Positions 8,542 to 15,099 of a stretch of DNA of 64,000 nucleotides are shown here, piece after piece. The notes beneath the pieces are model-generated. The model saw only the letters and a list, made by a program, of their open reading frames with translations. It did not search any database and was not told the DNA's origin. Location: positions 1-64,000 of IMG/VR virus record IMGVR_UViG_3300017917_002838; one strand, 5' to 3'. Position 1 is the stretch's first letter, and every line of letters starts with the position of its first letter. The position numbers and the translations under genes are program-made. Source of the DNA: a virus.

Positions 8542-8612
8542 AATATAAAGTCGAGCTATGCTCCTTTATGTTATCTAAAACCCCAGAGGAATCCGCCTCC
8601 TCTGGGGTTTTC
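8542..8612 (+). ncRNA. Candidate small RNA of about 70 nt
   Basis: The transcript from the promoter above would contain a hairpin at 8545-8569 (ATAAAG / CTTTAT outer stem, GAGC / GCTC inner stem, TAT loop) and end in the CCCCAGAGGA / TCCTCTGGGG terminator with a U-run. There is no plausible ORF. It could be a free small RNA or an attenuated leader for the genes beginning at 8645. Confidence 0.55.
8577..8612 (+). terminator. Intrinsic terminator
   Basis: A 10-bp GC-rich stem flanked by AAAA and TTTT, which is a strong rho-independent terminator on the plus strand. It ends the lysozyme operon as well as the short transcript. Confidence 0.85.
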
Positions 8613-8637
8613 ATATGGATCAATTTTAGAGTATAAT
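8608..8637 (+). promoter_or_regulatory. Promoter giving a predicted leaderless mRNA
   Basis: TTTTCA, 18 bases, TATAAT (8632-8637). The ATG of the next gene is 7 bases after the -10 box, where transcription itself would start, and there is no Shine-Dalgarno sequence. Confidence 0.55.
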
Positions 8638-8644
8638 AATATAT

Positions 8645-8920
8645 ATGATTAGACACCAAATAAAAGCTTTATCTACAACTATTCCTACAGAGTTAACCAT
8701 AGAAGATAATATAAATTCTGTATGTACTTTAGTGGTTCAAAATATAGACTCTACAAATTATATCTATATTGGAAACAGTTCTGTATCTTCTTCTGACTAT
8801 GGTTTTATGATTTATCCAAATCAAGCTTTTACGATTGAATTAAGACCAAATGATAGAATTTATGGTGTTGGTTCTGCAATAATTAATGCAGTTTGCATGT
8901 CTATAGAAAGATCAACATGA
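8645..8920 (+). CDS. Probable virion-associated beta-sandwich protein
   Basis: 91 residues. VVQNIDSTNYIYIGNSSVSSSDYGF, then YPNQAFTIELRPNDRIYGVGSA, is the layout of small phage fibre or decoration domains that pair with a fibre gene. Translation of the following fibre gene is coupled through an ATGA overlap. No RBS precedes the start, consistent with the leaderless promoter. Confidence 0.55.
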   Translation: MIRHQIKALSTTIPTELTIEDNINSVCTLVVQNIDSTNYIYIGNSSVSSSDYGFMIYPNQAFTIELRPNDRIYGVGSAIINAVCMSIERST

Positions 8921-9552
8921 TTCAAAGTACAGTAGGTTTTACAAATCCACAGGTTACTGCGGCACCGCCTGCATACACAAGCACTGTAAAGCATTTAGTT
9001 AAAAGCGATTATAACGGTACAATCAATAAAGGTCAGGCAGTTTATGTAACTGGCTCTACTGGATTATCTGGAACCAACATGCTGGTAAATAGAGCAAGCA
9101 ATACTATAGAAATGACCTCATCTAAAACTATGGGTCTTCTTGAAACCAGTCTAAATAAGAACGGTATAGGTTATGTAATTACAGAAGGATTGCTTGAAGG
9201 ACTAGATACATCTGCAGCGGGTTCAGCAGGAGATCCAGTATGGCTAGGAGTAGACGGAAACCTGATATATGGATTAACAAATAAACCTGTAGCTCCAGCA
9301 CATTTAGTATTTATAGGAATAGTTACACGTAAGCAGCAAAATAACGGTGAAATCTTCGTTAAGGTTCAAAACGGATTTGAAATAGAAGAACTTCACAATG
9401 TTGTATTAACAGGCAAAACTGCTGGAGATACAATTGTATGGAACGGCGGAAACTGGATTAATAGAAATATAAATGGTGCTACTGGATCTTTTACATCTGC
9501 TGATGGCAAAACAGTTACGGTTACAAACGGAATTATAACCAATATTATCTGA
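8917..9552 (+). CDS. Virion fibre / appendage protein
   Basis: 211 residues. VKHLVKSDYNGTINKGQAVYVTGSTGL, VGLLET-type and GDPVWLG stretches are typical of phage capsid- or tail-fibre proteins of the 'head fibre' style, and the C-terminal GKTVTVTNGIITNI is a beta tail. Start chosen at the ATG that overlaps the upstream stop. The stop codon touches the 3' end of a tRNA gene on the other strand. Confidence 0.6.
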   Translation: MIQSTVGFTNPQVTAAPPAYTSTVKHLVKSDYNGTINKGQAVYVTGSTGLSGTNMLVNRASNTIEMTSSKTMGLLETSLNKNGIGYVITEGLLEGLDTSAAGSAGDPVWLGVDGNLIYGLTNKPVAPAHLVFIGIVTRKQQNNGEIFVKVQNGFEIEELHNVVLTGKTAGDTIVWNGGNWINRNINGATGSFTSADGKTVTVTNGIITNII

Positions 9553-9624
9553 GCCCCCCAACAGAATCGAACTGTCAACCTACGCATTACAAGTGCGTTG
9601 CTCTACCTATTGAGCTAAGAGGGC
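9552..9624 (-). tRNA. tRNA-Thr (UGU)
   Basis: Reads as a full cloverleaf on the minus strand: acceptor GCCCTCT / GGGGGGC with G-U pairs, D-arm GCTC, anticodon arm ACGCA-CTTGTAA-TGCGT, TTCGATT T-loop. No encoded CCA. Its ends overlap the stop codons of both convergent flanking genes. Confidence 0.85.
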
Positions 9625-10319
9625 GGGTTTAATTTCCACCATAAAAGTGTAATATTTCTAGAATAATGATCTAGTCCATGCAATGAATTTGGAATAGATG
9701 AATCAAACTGTGTGGTTGGAACAAATAATTGATAAGTATAAGCTTTATCAGTCCAATAAATAAAATCATCAAAAACAGATGGAATATAATATTTTCCATC
9801 AATATAATGTCTGTCTAAAAATTCTTTTGCATATTTTCTTGACATTACATAACATACTACAGACCAATCAAAATGATGTCTTTTTCTTAAATGAAATTCT
9901 GCTGGATAAAATTTTTCATGGCATACATAGAGTTGCATTATGTCAAAATCTTTAGGAAATTCGTTATAAAAATCGTTCCACGTTTTACCATTCCAAAGCG
10001 GAACAGTATCTAGACTAAAATCATCTTCTATAAAAATTCCATATTCTTTATCACTAGTTTCATACCATAGTTTTATAGCATTTATATGAGAAATAGAAGA
10101 TGAGTTGCTTACATTGGGAAATTTTCTTGGAGCTTGTAAATCATTTCCAGGTTTATCTATAAGCATGTCTGAAACATCAATTTGTCTACCATCAACTGCC
10201 GGAACTATAGTAAAATCAACACCGTACTTATTTAACTCATTAGAAATATATTCTCTACGATCAGAATGTCTTTCTAGGTTAATAACGTATACTGGGCCAA
10301 AGCCCTCTAATGGATTCAT
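9615..10319 (-). CDS. Glycosyltransferase family 25-type protein
   Basis: 234 residues. VYVINLERHSDRREY is the hallmark N-terminal GT25 motif and GIFIEDDF is its DxD-like acidic motif. FDWSVVCYVMSRKYAKEF matches the acceptor-side segment. GT25 enzymes transfer galactose or glucose to lipooligosaccharide or proteins. Phage members are thought to act on host or virion glycans. The last codons overlap the tRNA-Thr gene. Confidence 0.8.
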   Translation of the reverse strand: MNPLEGFGPVYVINLERHSDRREYISNELNKYGVDFTIVPAVDGRQIDVSDMLIDKPGNDLQAPRKFPNVSNSSSISHINAIKLWYETSDKEYGIFIEDDFSLDTVPLWNGKTWNDFYNEFPKDFDIMQLYVCHEKFYPAEFHLRKRHHFDWSVVCYVMSRKYAKEFLDRHYIDGKYYIPSVFDDFIYWTDKAYTYQLFVPTTQFDSSIPNSLHGLDHYSRNITLLWWKLNPPS

Positions 10320-10356
10320 AGATTGTTATTGTACTATAAAATGTTAGATTTGAAAA

Positions 10357-11106
10357 TTAAGACCAGTAAGTTACGCTACAATACCCAGAACCACCATTTG
10401 CTCCACCGTTGGAGCCTAAGTTCCAGCCACCACCAGAACCTCCACCACCTGTATTGGCTGTAACGTTTACAAAATTTCCTTGACCTGAACCACTGCTTCC
10501 TGGCATATAAGAACCACCACCGCCGCCACCAAAACCATTTACTCCAACACCAGATATGTTTGCTGCCGTTGAACTGGAGTATGTAATTCCTCCTCCGCCA
10601 CCAGAACTTCCAGTTCCACCAAGAATGCTTAAGGAAACAGAAGTTCCATTAGTTAAAGATATTGCAGATCCACCAGCACCGCCTCCGCCACCAGGTCTTT
10701 CAAAAGAAGTGGAAGCACCTCCTCCACCACCTGAGCCTCCATTACCTCCAGCCTGACTGGTACCGCCTCCAAATCCACCACCTTCTGCTATCAATAATGA
10801 ACCAAAAGAGGAATTGGAACCTTTTGAACCATTTGTATTTGTTCCGCCGCCAGAACCTCCTCCACCAATAGTTACAGTATAAGAAGCACCAGGGGTAACA
10901 GGTAGTGTTCTTTGTAAAACTGCACCTCCTCCTCCACCACCACCACTAAAATTTGTTTGCGCTCCACCACCGCCGCCACCTCCGGCTACAAGAAACACAT
11001 CGACAGTGGTGCAGTTAGATGGAACAGTAAATGTTCCGGTAGATGTAAACTCAGATACTTTCTGACTTAACCCACTAGATGGTAAAGGGAATACATTTAT
11101 CCCCAT
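10357..11106 (-). CDS. Glycine-rich tail adhesin-type protein (copy 1)
   Basis: 249 residues. An N-terminal segment (SEFTSTGTFTVPSN, then VDVFLVAGGGGGGG) leads into about 180 residues dominated by runs of glycine with Ser, Ala and Thr, ending CSVTYWS. The first and last segments are shared with the 274-residue protein at 29-29.9 kb. Long Gly-rich runs of this kind form polyglycine-II sandwiches in T-even distal adhesins such as S16 gp38, which bind the host surface. A receptor-recognition role is inferred. It is translated with an upstream small assembly-type gene through a one-base overlap. Confidence 0.7.
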   Translation of the reverse strand: MGINVFPLPSSGLSQKVSEFTSTGTFTVPSNCTTVDVFLVAGGGGGGGAQTNFSGGGGGGGAVLQRTLPVTPGASYTVTIGGGGSGGGTNTNGSKGSNSSFGSLLIAEGGGFGGGTSQAGGNGGSGGGGGASTSFERPGGGGGAGGSAISLTNGTSVSLSILGGTGSSGGGGGITYSSSTAANISGVGVNGFGGGGGGSYMPGSSGSGQGNFVNVTANTGGGGSGGGWNLGSNGGANGGSGYCSVTYWS

Positions 11107-11270
11107 TATAAGTTCTCCTCAGTAGTAATCATCTTAGAAGATTCCTCAGCATTTCTTAATTGAGCTGCTTCTTGATCTACTAAATATTTTTCGTATTCTT
11201 GATCATTCATTTCACGAGTTATTTCTTGTTGTGTAGCACAATCAAAAATTCCTATTAATGGTCTTGTCAT
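11106..11270 (-). CDS. Small fibre-associated protein
   Basis: 54 residues (MTRPLIGIFDCATQQEITREMNDQEYEKYLVDQ...). PLIGIFD, then EI-REM-D-EY, is the pattern of short acidic proteins encoded next to phage tail-fibre or adhesin genes. They may act as chaperones or as small virion parts. Overlaps the upstream gene by four bases and the downstream gene by one. Confidence 0.6.
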   Translation of the reverse strand: MTRPLIGIFDCATQQEITREMNDQEYEKYLVDQEAAQLRNAEESSKMITTEENL

Positions 11271-11827
11271 TTTGATCCCCAAATAAAAAGTCCTCTACCA
11301 GCCCCACCAGATGGATTTACATTTACTGTTGAACTATCTGCATAAAAATCAATGCTTGTAATTGGTGATGTACTAGCAAAATATCCTTCAACCTCTCCAG
11401 CATAATTACCTTCTGCTCCAGACCAACCTTTGAACAATTTATATTCTGTTGAAGAAGAATAATTTTCTATAGTCAAAATAAAACCATGATTGTAGGAATT
11501 ATAACTAACAGAAAATCTTATATCGTTTCTTGGAGATACTGATGGATCGGAATATAAACCACCAGTATTATTTGTTTGTAAAAACAAATAATTATAAATA
11601 CTTGATGTACTACCATTTAATCTTACTTGCATACCAGTAACTGACGCTGGTTGATAAAATCTTGGACACATAATTTTTAGTGTTTTATATGTTTGTGGAA
11701 TATTGTTAATTGAAAAAGCGGCATTAGCGCTGTTTGTTGTATATGAAGCTAATTGAGTCCAATTTGGCTGAGTAACTAAATCAGATGAAGATAGTCCAGT
11801 TGATGCTCCTAATAATGCTATGCCCAA
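11267..11827 (-). CDS. Tail fibre / receptor-binding-type protein
   Basis: 186 residues. Start chosen at TTG, 8 bases after GGAG, giving MGIALLGAS, which parallels the MGIATFP starts of the glycine-rich paralogues. The body (NWTQLASYTTNSANAAFSINNIPQTYKTLKI...) is a beta-rich domain that recurs in actinophage fibre proteins. It ends FIWGSK. The context of adhesin and small fibre-associated genes supports a tail-tip role. Confidence 0.6.
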   Translation of the reverse strand: MGIALLGASTGLSSSDLVTQPNWTQLASYTTNSANAAFSINNIPQTYKTLKIMCPRFYQPASVTGMQVRLNGSTSSIYNYLFLQTNNTGGLYSDPSVSPRNDIRFSVSYNSYNHGFILTIENYSSSTEYKLFKGWSGAEGNYAGEVEGYFASTSPITSIDFYADSSTVNVNPSGGAGRGLFIWGSK

Positions 11828-11884
11828 TTTACACACTCCAAAATTATTTTATATATAACTATTATATCGTAGGATAATTCAAAG

Positions 11885-11957
11885 CTGGCGATCCAGGGCT
11901 CGAACCTGGGACATCAGAGTTAACAGCTCTGCGCTCTGCCGACTGAGCTAATCGCCA
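11885..11957 (-). tRNA. tRNA-Asn (GUU)
   Basis: Cloverleaf on the minus strand: acceptor TGGCGAT / ATCGCCA perfectly paired, D-arm GCTC, anticodon arm CAGAG-CTGTTAA-CTCTG, T-arm CCAGG-TTCGAGC-CCTGG. No encoded CCA. Confidence 0.93.
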
Positions 11958-11962
11958 ATATA

Positions 11963-12190
11963 TTATTTAGGTGGGTTTTGTAAATTTTCTATAATTTGAT
12001 AAAGTTCCCAAACTGTATCTGATGAATCACAAGTTGCTATTCTTTCTTCTAATAAACTAATGATATATGCACGTTCATTTTTTCTAGCCTTTGTACAGCC
12101 ATTACAGGGACACTTCCAACTTCCCCATGAATGAGCAGCAGCAGACCCAATCTGATCTCTTACAGGCTTATCTACGCCCGATAAATCCAT
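11963..12190 (-). CDS. Hypothetical cysteine-containing protein
   Basis: 75 residues. WKCPCNGCTKARKNERAYI suggests a small metal site beside a helix. The rest is helical and acidic. It lies between tRNA-Asn and two microprotein genes. Family not recognised. Confidence 0.5.
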   Translation of the reverse strand: MDLSGVDKPVRDQIGSAAAHSWGSWKCPCNGCTKARKNERAYIISLLEERIATCDSSDTVWELYQIIENLQNPPK

Positions 12191-12228
12191 TGCTATCCAA
12201 TCTACTAAAAGTGCGCCGGAAGAAAGAA

Positions 12229-12345
12229 CTACCCCAACATGCTAAGTATAGATAAAATACTAAAAGTTGTAAAGAAACCAATTGCCATAGTTGCTAAAGA
12301 TACGCCCATAGCAATTACCATAATCCAGAAAATCTTATCTAACAT
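12229..12345 (-). CDS. Small membrane protein
   Basis: 38 residues, almost entirely one transmembrane helix (KIFWIMVIAMGVSLATMAIG). No Shine-Dalgarno precedes the ATG, but TATAAT lies 9 bases upstream. It may be a leaderless product or a small membrane-acting peptide. Coding status is moderate. Confidence 0.45.
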   Translation of the reverse strand: MLDKIFWIMVIAMGVSLATMAIGFFTTFSILSILSMLG

Positions 12346-12362
12346 AATATTATAATTATACC

Positions 12363-12479
12363 CTATTTGTGGCATGAACACTCGCATGCCCTTGGATTCT
12401 TATTCCAATCAATATATGAGACCCTACATTGATCATGTAAGCCATCCATACACCACCCAAATAATATTCTTCTATCCAC
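12363..12479 (-). CDS. Small zinc-binding protein, GTG start, leaderless
   Basis: 38 residues (CMDGLHDQCRVSYIDW, then RACECSCHK). Six cysteine/histidine ligands in a C-x7-C ... C-x-C-x-C pattern resemble a small zinc-binding protein common in actinophages. The GTG start lies exactly 6 bases after a -10 box. Confidence 0.55.
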   Translation of the reverse strand: MDRRILFGWCMDGLHDQCRVSYIDWNKNPRACECSCHK

Positions 12480-12485
12480 CGATGT

Positions 12486-12514
12486 ATATTACAATAAAAT
12501 AAAAAAATGGTCAA
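12486..12514 (-). promoter_or_regulatory. Canonical promoter, leaderless output
   Basis: On the minus strand TTGACC, 17 bases, TAATAT, then 6 bases and the GTG start codon. No RBS is present between them. Confidence 0.75.
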
Positions 12515-12562
12515 CTACTTTTTATTGAATTGAAAAAGTGCGCCGACGACAGAAGAACCCAT

Positions 12563-12592
12563 TTGACATCTTAAATTTTATAATGTTATACT
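12563..12592 (+). promoter_or_regulatory. Plus-strand promoter in a non-coding gap
   Basis: TTGACA, 18 bases, TATACT. It points into 120 bases with no ORF and then toward the 3' end of the SGNH hydrolase gene on the opposite strand. The gap also holds GGGGGGTAGGGGGG (12678-12691) inside an AGATTTTTA / TAAAAATCT stem (12664-12706), which could be a structured or antisense RNA. Confidence 0.55.
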
Positions 12593-12724
12593 AATCTCGG
12601 TTTGTGGGGGCTTACACTGTTAACTCAAATGTACCAGATGTAACCTTCTCTATCTTTCCAAGAAGATTTTTAAACTTGGGGGGTAGGGGGGCTTTCCTAA
12701 AAATCTAAATCCCCAGATGGTAAA

Positions 12725-13291
12725 TTAAAACATATTATCTATATGATCTAATATTCTAACCATATATTCTTTTTTAAGATGTAAAGTATCTATAGTATCT
12801 TCTGGATCAAGATGATCATTTGGAAGTATATGTTTATAAGATATTACTTTAGCCCCAAATAGTCTAAGATATTGTGAAAATAAAGAAGCCATAGCTATTC
12901 TATCTTCAAGGGAACCTACTGTTGGAAATTTACACTCTATTACTTGAGGTATGGGTTCAAGAAAATATACAGTTTTCCCGCCAAAAAATTTTTCACAATG
13001 CTTTATAAGTTTCATAGCTACAAAATCAGGATTTCCCTTATCATATAAATGATTTCTAATATCATTATCACCTAACCAGATAATAACAACATCATATTCT
13101 TCAGGTATCTGAAATTCACTATAATTGGTATCCCACGCCATTTTTGCATGTTTCCAAACAAGATAAAATTCATTCTTTCTGACAAAGTGTGCAGAATCTA
13201 AATTTTTTGTTCCATACTCAATATCTGACTTTGGATCATCTGGATTTAAAAATCCTTGGGTATGTGAATCTCCAACTATTAATATCTTCAT
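12725..13291 (-). CDS. SGNH/GDSL-type hydrolase
   Basis: 188 residues. ILIVGDSHTQG carries the nucleophilic serine in block I, WLGDNDIRNH the block III asparagine, and DTLHLKKEY near the C-terminus the aspartate-x-x-histidine-type catalytic pair. Such enzymes are esterases or lipases. In phages they often remove acetyl groups from surface polysaccharides, either on the virion or in the modified host. No signal peptide. It follows the SpeD-like gene by nine bases and is probably in one operon with it. Confidence 0.75.
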   Translation of the reverse strand: MKILIVGDSHTQGFLNPDDPKSDIEYGTKNLDSAHFVRKNEFYLVWKHAKMAWDTNYSEFQIPEEYDVVIIWLGDNDIRNHLYDKGNPDFVAMKLIKHCEKFFGGKTVYFLEPIPQVIECKFPTVGSLEDRIAMASLFSQYLRLFGAKVISYKHILPNDHLDPEDTIDTLHLKKEYMVRILDHIDNMF

Positions 13292-13300
13292 AACCTAATT

Positions 13301-13690
13301 TTAAAAGCTTCTGTCTTCTATTACAAATCCATTTTCTCGATCAAATAATACCCATTCAATATCTACGATATCAAAGGTAGATCTAAGTGATTCCATTACC
13401 TTATTTAGGTCTAAATATCCACAAGTATATAGATCAAATTGAAGCAAAGCAGGTTCTGGCTCATCCCAGATATGAAAAGCTATATGGCTTGTTTCGATCA
13501 TCACTATTGCTGTTAACCCGCGATTTCCTGGAACTTCTACATATGATGCAAATGGTCCTTGTATAATCTTCATATTAATCTGGTCGACTAGATTTTTTAA
13601 GAATTCTATTCCACCTTCTTGTGTAGCAAGTGGATTATTTACTTTGGCATTTACCAATAAATGCTTATGATATATTGTAGCTGTTGTCAT
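13301..13690 (-). CDS. SpeD-like pyruvoyl-dependent decarboxylase (AdoMet decarboxylase family)
   Basis: 129 residues, the length of a prokaryotic class 1 SpeD. The segment around residues 64-77 (IETSHIAFHIWDE) aligns with the ESH self-cleavage site: Ser68 would become the pyruvoyl group, His73 matches the processing histidine, and Cys90 in YTCG the catalytic cysteine. The residue before the cleavage serine is Thr rather than Glu. Canonical enzymes make decarboxylated S-adenosylmethionine for spermidine synthesis. Several phage and bacterial SpeD homologues are reported to decarboxylate arginine or ornithine instead, so substrate is open. RBS-like GGGCGGG precedes the ATG. Confidence 0.75.
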   Translation of the reverse strand: MTTATIYHKHLLVNAKVNNPLATQEGGIEFLKNLVDQINMKIIQGPFASYVEVPGNRGLTAIVMIETSHIAFHIWDEPEPALLQFDLYTCGYLDLNKVMESLRSTFDIVDIEWVLFDRENGFVIEDRSF

Positions 13691-13734
13691 ATCCCGCCCT
13701 TTCTTGACGTGAAAAATAATTATAGCATTATAGA

Positions 13735-13750
13735 TGTTTCATGTGAAACA
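13735..13750. other. parS: parS-like centromere site
   Basis: TGTTTCATGTGAAACA matches the bacterial parS consensus TGTTNCACGTGAAACA at every position but one (CATGTG for CACGTG), and the symmetry extends to GA...TC outside it. It lies in the divergent gap between the SpeD-like gene and the early region, about 1.4 kb from the DnaA-box cluster. No parA or parB gene is in the window, so host ParB would have to read it. Confidence 0.6.
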
Positions 13751-13876
13751 TCGATCTATATTCTAGTCGACTATAATATTCATTTTTAGAAAATGTTAAT
13801 ATATTTTTTATTTGTATGATACCATCCCTGTAAAGCGTGTCCGAATTGGGTAGTGCGCCCATATTGCCCTTTTATT

Positions 13877-13963
13877 TTGTGAGCCATATCACAAAAAAAG
13901 ATTTCAATTTATACCATATGCCCGAATTTCAGACTTGCGCTTGTCGGGGGTCTATGGTTCACT
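13877..13963 (+). promoter_or_regulatory. Early promoter region 1 with a perfect CRP-type site
   Basis: TGTGA-GCCATA-TCACA at 13878-13893, with outer T/A symmetry, is a perfect CRP/GlxR half-site pair. TGTCGG follows at 13942. The -10 16 bases downstream (TTCACT) is poor, so the exact start is uncertain. It precedes the first operon of small early genes. Confidence 0.5.
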
Positions 13964-14005
13964 TAATACATGAACAAGGGACAAGGACTAGAGAAAGGAA
14001 AGAAT

Positions 14006-14134
14006 ATGAAAATCGAAATCCTAAAACCTAAATGCCAAACCTGCGGGTATATCCCAATGGAATCTTGGGATAGAATCTGCCCAAGAGATAAATCGGTAAT
14101 GCGTACCGAATTAGTAGAATTGGAGATGAACTAA
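14006..14134 (+). CDS. Zinc-ribbon microprotein
   Basis: 42 residues. KCQTCGY and a later RICPRD give a C-x2-C ... C layout. Strong RBS AAAGGAAAG. First gene of an early operon of overlapping microgenes (TAATG overlap with the next). Confidence 0.6.
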   Translation: MKIEILKPKCQTCGYIPMESWDRICPRDKSVMRTELVELEMN

Positions 14135-14256
14135 TGAACACAATTCAATGGATAGGCGCATATTGTGAGGAAGGTTGCCCTGATGAGGCTACCGCTTGCC
14201 TTCTATGCGTAGAAGGTAACGACATCAACGGATACTACGATGAGGAGATGAACTAA
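14134..14256 (+). CDS. Cysteine-rich acidic microprotein
   Basis: 40 residues (WIGAYCEEGCPDEATACLLCVEG). Four cysteines in two C-x3/C-x2 pairs suggest a metal site. Overlaps its neighbours at both ends by one base, so translation is coupled. Confidence 0.55.
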   Translation: MNTIQWIGAYCEEGCPDEATACLLCVEGNDINGYYDEEMN

Positions 14257-14369
14257 TGAGCAATATCAAGCGCTACTTAGAAGAAATAGAAGGCGAATCT
14301 TTTAATGAGGCTATGGAGGCCTTGTTAGCCTTCTATCGTCAAGAGCAACTAGAGAAAGAGGGAAAATAA
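14256..14369 (+). CDS. Small helical protein, unknown
   Basis: 37 residues, one amphipathic helix (RYLEEIEGESFNEAMEALLAFYRQEQLEKEG). Coupled to its neighbours. No family recognised. Confidence 0.5.
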   Translation: MSNIKRYLEEIEGESFNEAMEALLAFYRQEQLEKEGK

Positions 14370-14582
14370 ATGAGCGCAACAATTCTTAGTAAATCTAATT
14401 TACTACTAGGCAAGACCTACGAATCAAAGAGAGGGTCAGGTGTTATCGCGGAGGTAACGAATAGCAGACACTATTCACCGCAAGGAACCTCTTATGTAGT
14501 AAGAGTAGAGCAACAAGACGGCGGGGTATTCTTTGCGACAGTAGTAATAGCCGACAATGACGAACTATGGGAGGAGATGTAA
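14370..14582 (+). CDS. Small beta-barrel-like early protein (paralogue of the product at 15.5 kb)
   Basis: 70 residues. ATILSKSNLLLGKTYESKRGSGVI, then SYVVRVE and FFATVVI, match position by position the 69-residue protein 1 kb downstream (LTFSHKGLLVGKFYQGSRGSGII, YKVRVR, FWATVAV). The pattern suggests an SH3-like small barrel. Function unknown. Confidence 0.6.
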   Translation: MSATILSKSNLLLGKTYESKRGSGVIAEVTNSRHYSPQGTSYVVRVEQQDGGVFFATVVIADNDELWEEM

Positions 14583-14584
14583 AT

Positions 14585-14770
14585 ATGTATTCTTTCGATA
14601 ACAATTCACTACTAGATAAGTACGCAACAATTCAGGAGGACGTGTTCGATATGTATAACTATGTAGAAGATGTAGAAGATGAAGAATCAGCGTTAGATTT
14701 TTTCAATGATTCAGACATTGAGGAAGAACAGTTAGACTGGGATGATGTAACTGATTCGATGTTCTTCTAA
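14585..14770 (+). CDS. Highly acidic small protein
   Basis: 61 residues with about one third Asp/Glu (VEDVEDEESALDFFNDSDIEEEQ). Start chosen at the ATG behind GGAGGAGATG, the internal RBS at the end of the previous gene. Acidic early phage proteins of this kind often mimic DNA to block host DNA-binding proteins. That is only a possibility here. Confidence 0.55.
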   Translation: MYSFDNNSLLDKYATIQEDVFDMYNYVEDVEDEESALDFFNDSDIEEEQLDWDDVTDSMFF

Positions 14771-14811
14771 TAACTAAATAAATAACTAACTACTAACGAA
14801 AGGTAATAACA

Positions 14812-14982
14812 ATGAACAATGGATTCTTAGATATAACGCTAGATAACTGGGGAGTATCTTTCTCTACCGCCCCGTACTACTTTTCCGTATCGTGGGGAGG
14901 CGTAGCGCTTGCCGTAGCCGTAGCCGTAGGCTGGAGGGTGTATCGCCACTTTAGACCCACTAAGCCCTTCTCTTTACTCTAA
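14812..14982 (+). CDS. Small single-pass membrane protein
   Basis: 56 residues. A helix rich in Ala/Val (GGVALAVAVAVGWRVYRHF) follows a polar N-terminus and ends in a basic stop-transfer region. RBS CGAAAGG. Last gene of the first early operon. Confidence 0.55.
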   Translation: MNNGFLDITLDNWGVSFSTAPYYFSVSWGGVALAVAVAVGWRVYRHFRPTKPFSLL

Positions 14983-14998
14983 GAGATAACCCATAACC

Positions 14999-15018
14999 TG
15001 CCACCCGAAAGGGTGGCA
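14999..15018 (+). terminator. GC-rich hairpin ending the first early operon
   Basis: TGCCACCC-GAAA-GGGTGGCA, a perfect 8-bp stem with a GNRA loop. There is no U-run, so termination may need a factor. Confidence 0.55.
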
Positions 15019-15040
15019 AGGCTAAGGGCTAAGGGCTGGG

Positions 15041-15062
15041 GGGCTCGGTGGATCGCTTACGG
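15041..15062 (+). repeat. GGGC-N12-TTACGG element at the left edge of the putative origin
   Basis: A copy of the recurring element not tied to a promoter. It lies in G/C-rich non-coding DNA about 110 bases left of the first DnaA box. Confidence 0.65.
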
Positions 15063-15099
15063 GAAATGGTACGATACTCACGGGCAGCTAGCGCCCCCC

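Noticed and set aside
12534-12560. A packaging cos site at the G+C-rich AGTGCGCCG block
   Set aside because: It is about 37 kb from the terminase genes, occurs more than once, and shows no cohesive-end pattern.
13837-14031. A 64-codon ORF upstream of the first early gene
   Set aside because: It runs through the CRP-type site and TGTCGG box, has no RBS, and overlaps the well-supported zinc microgene in another frame.
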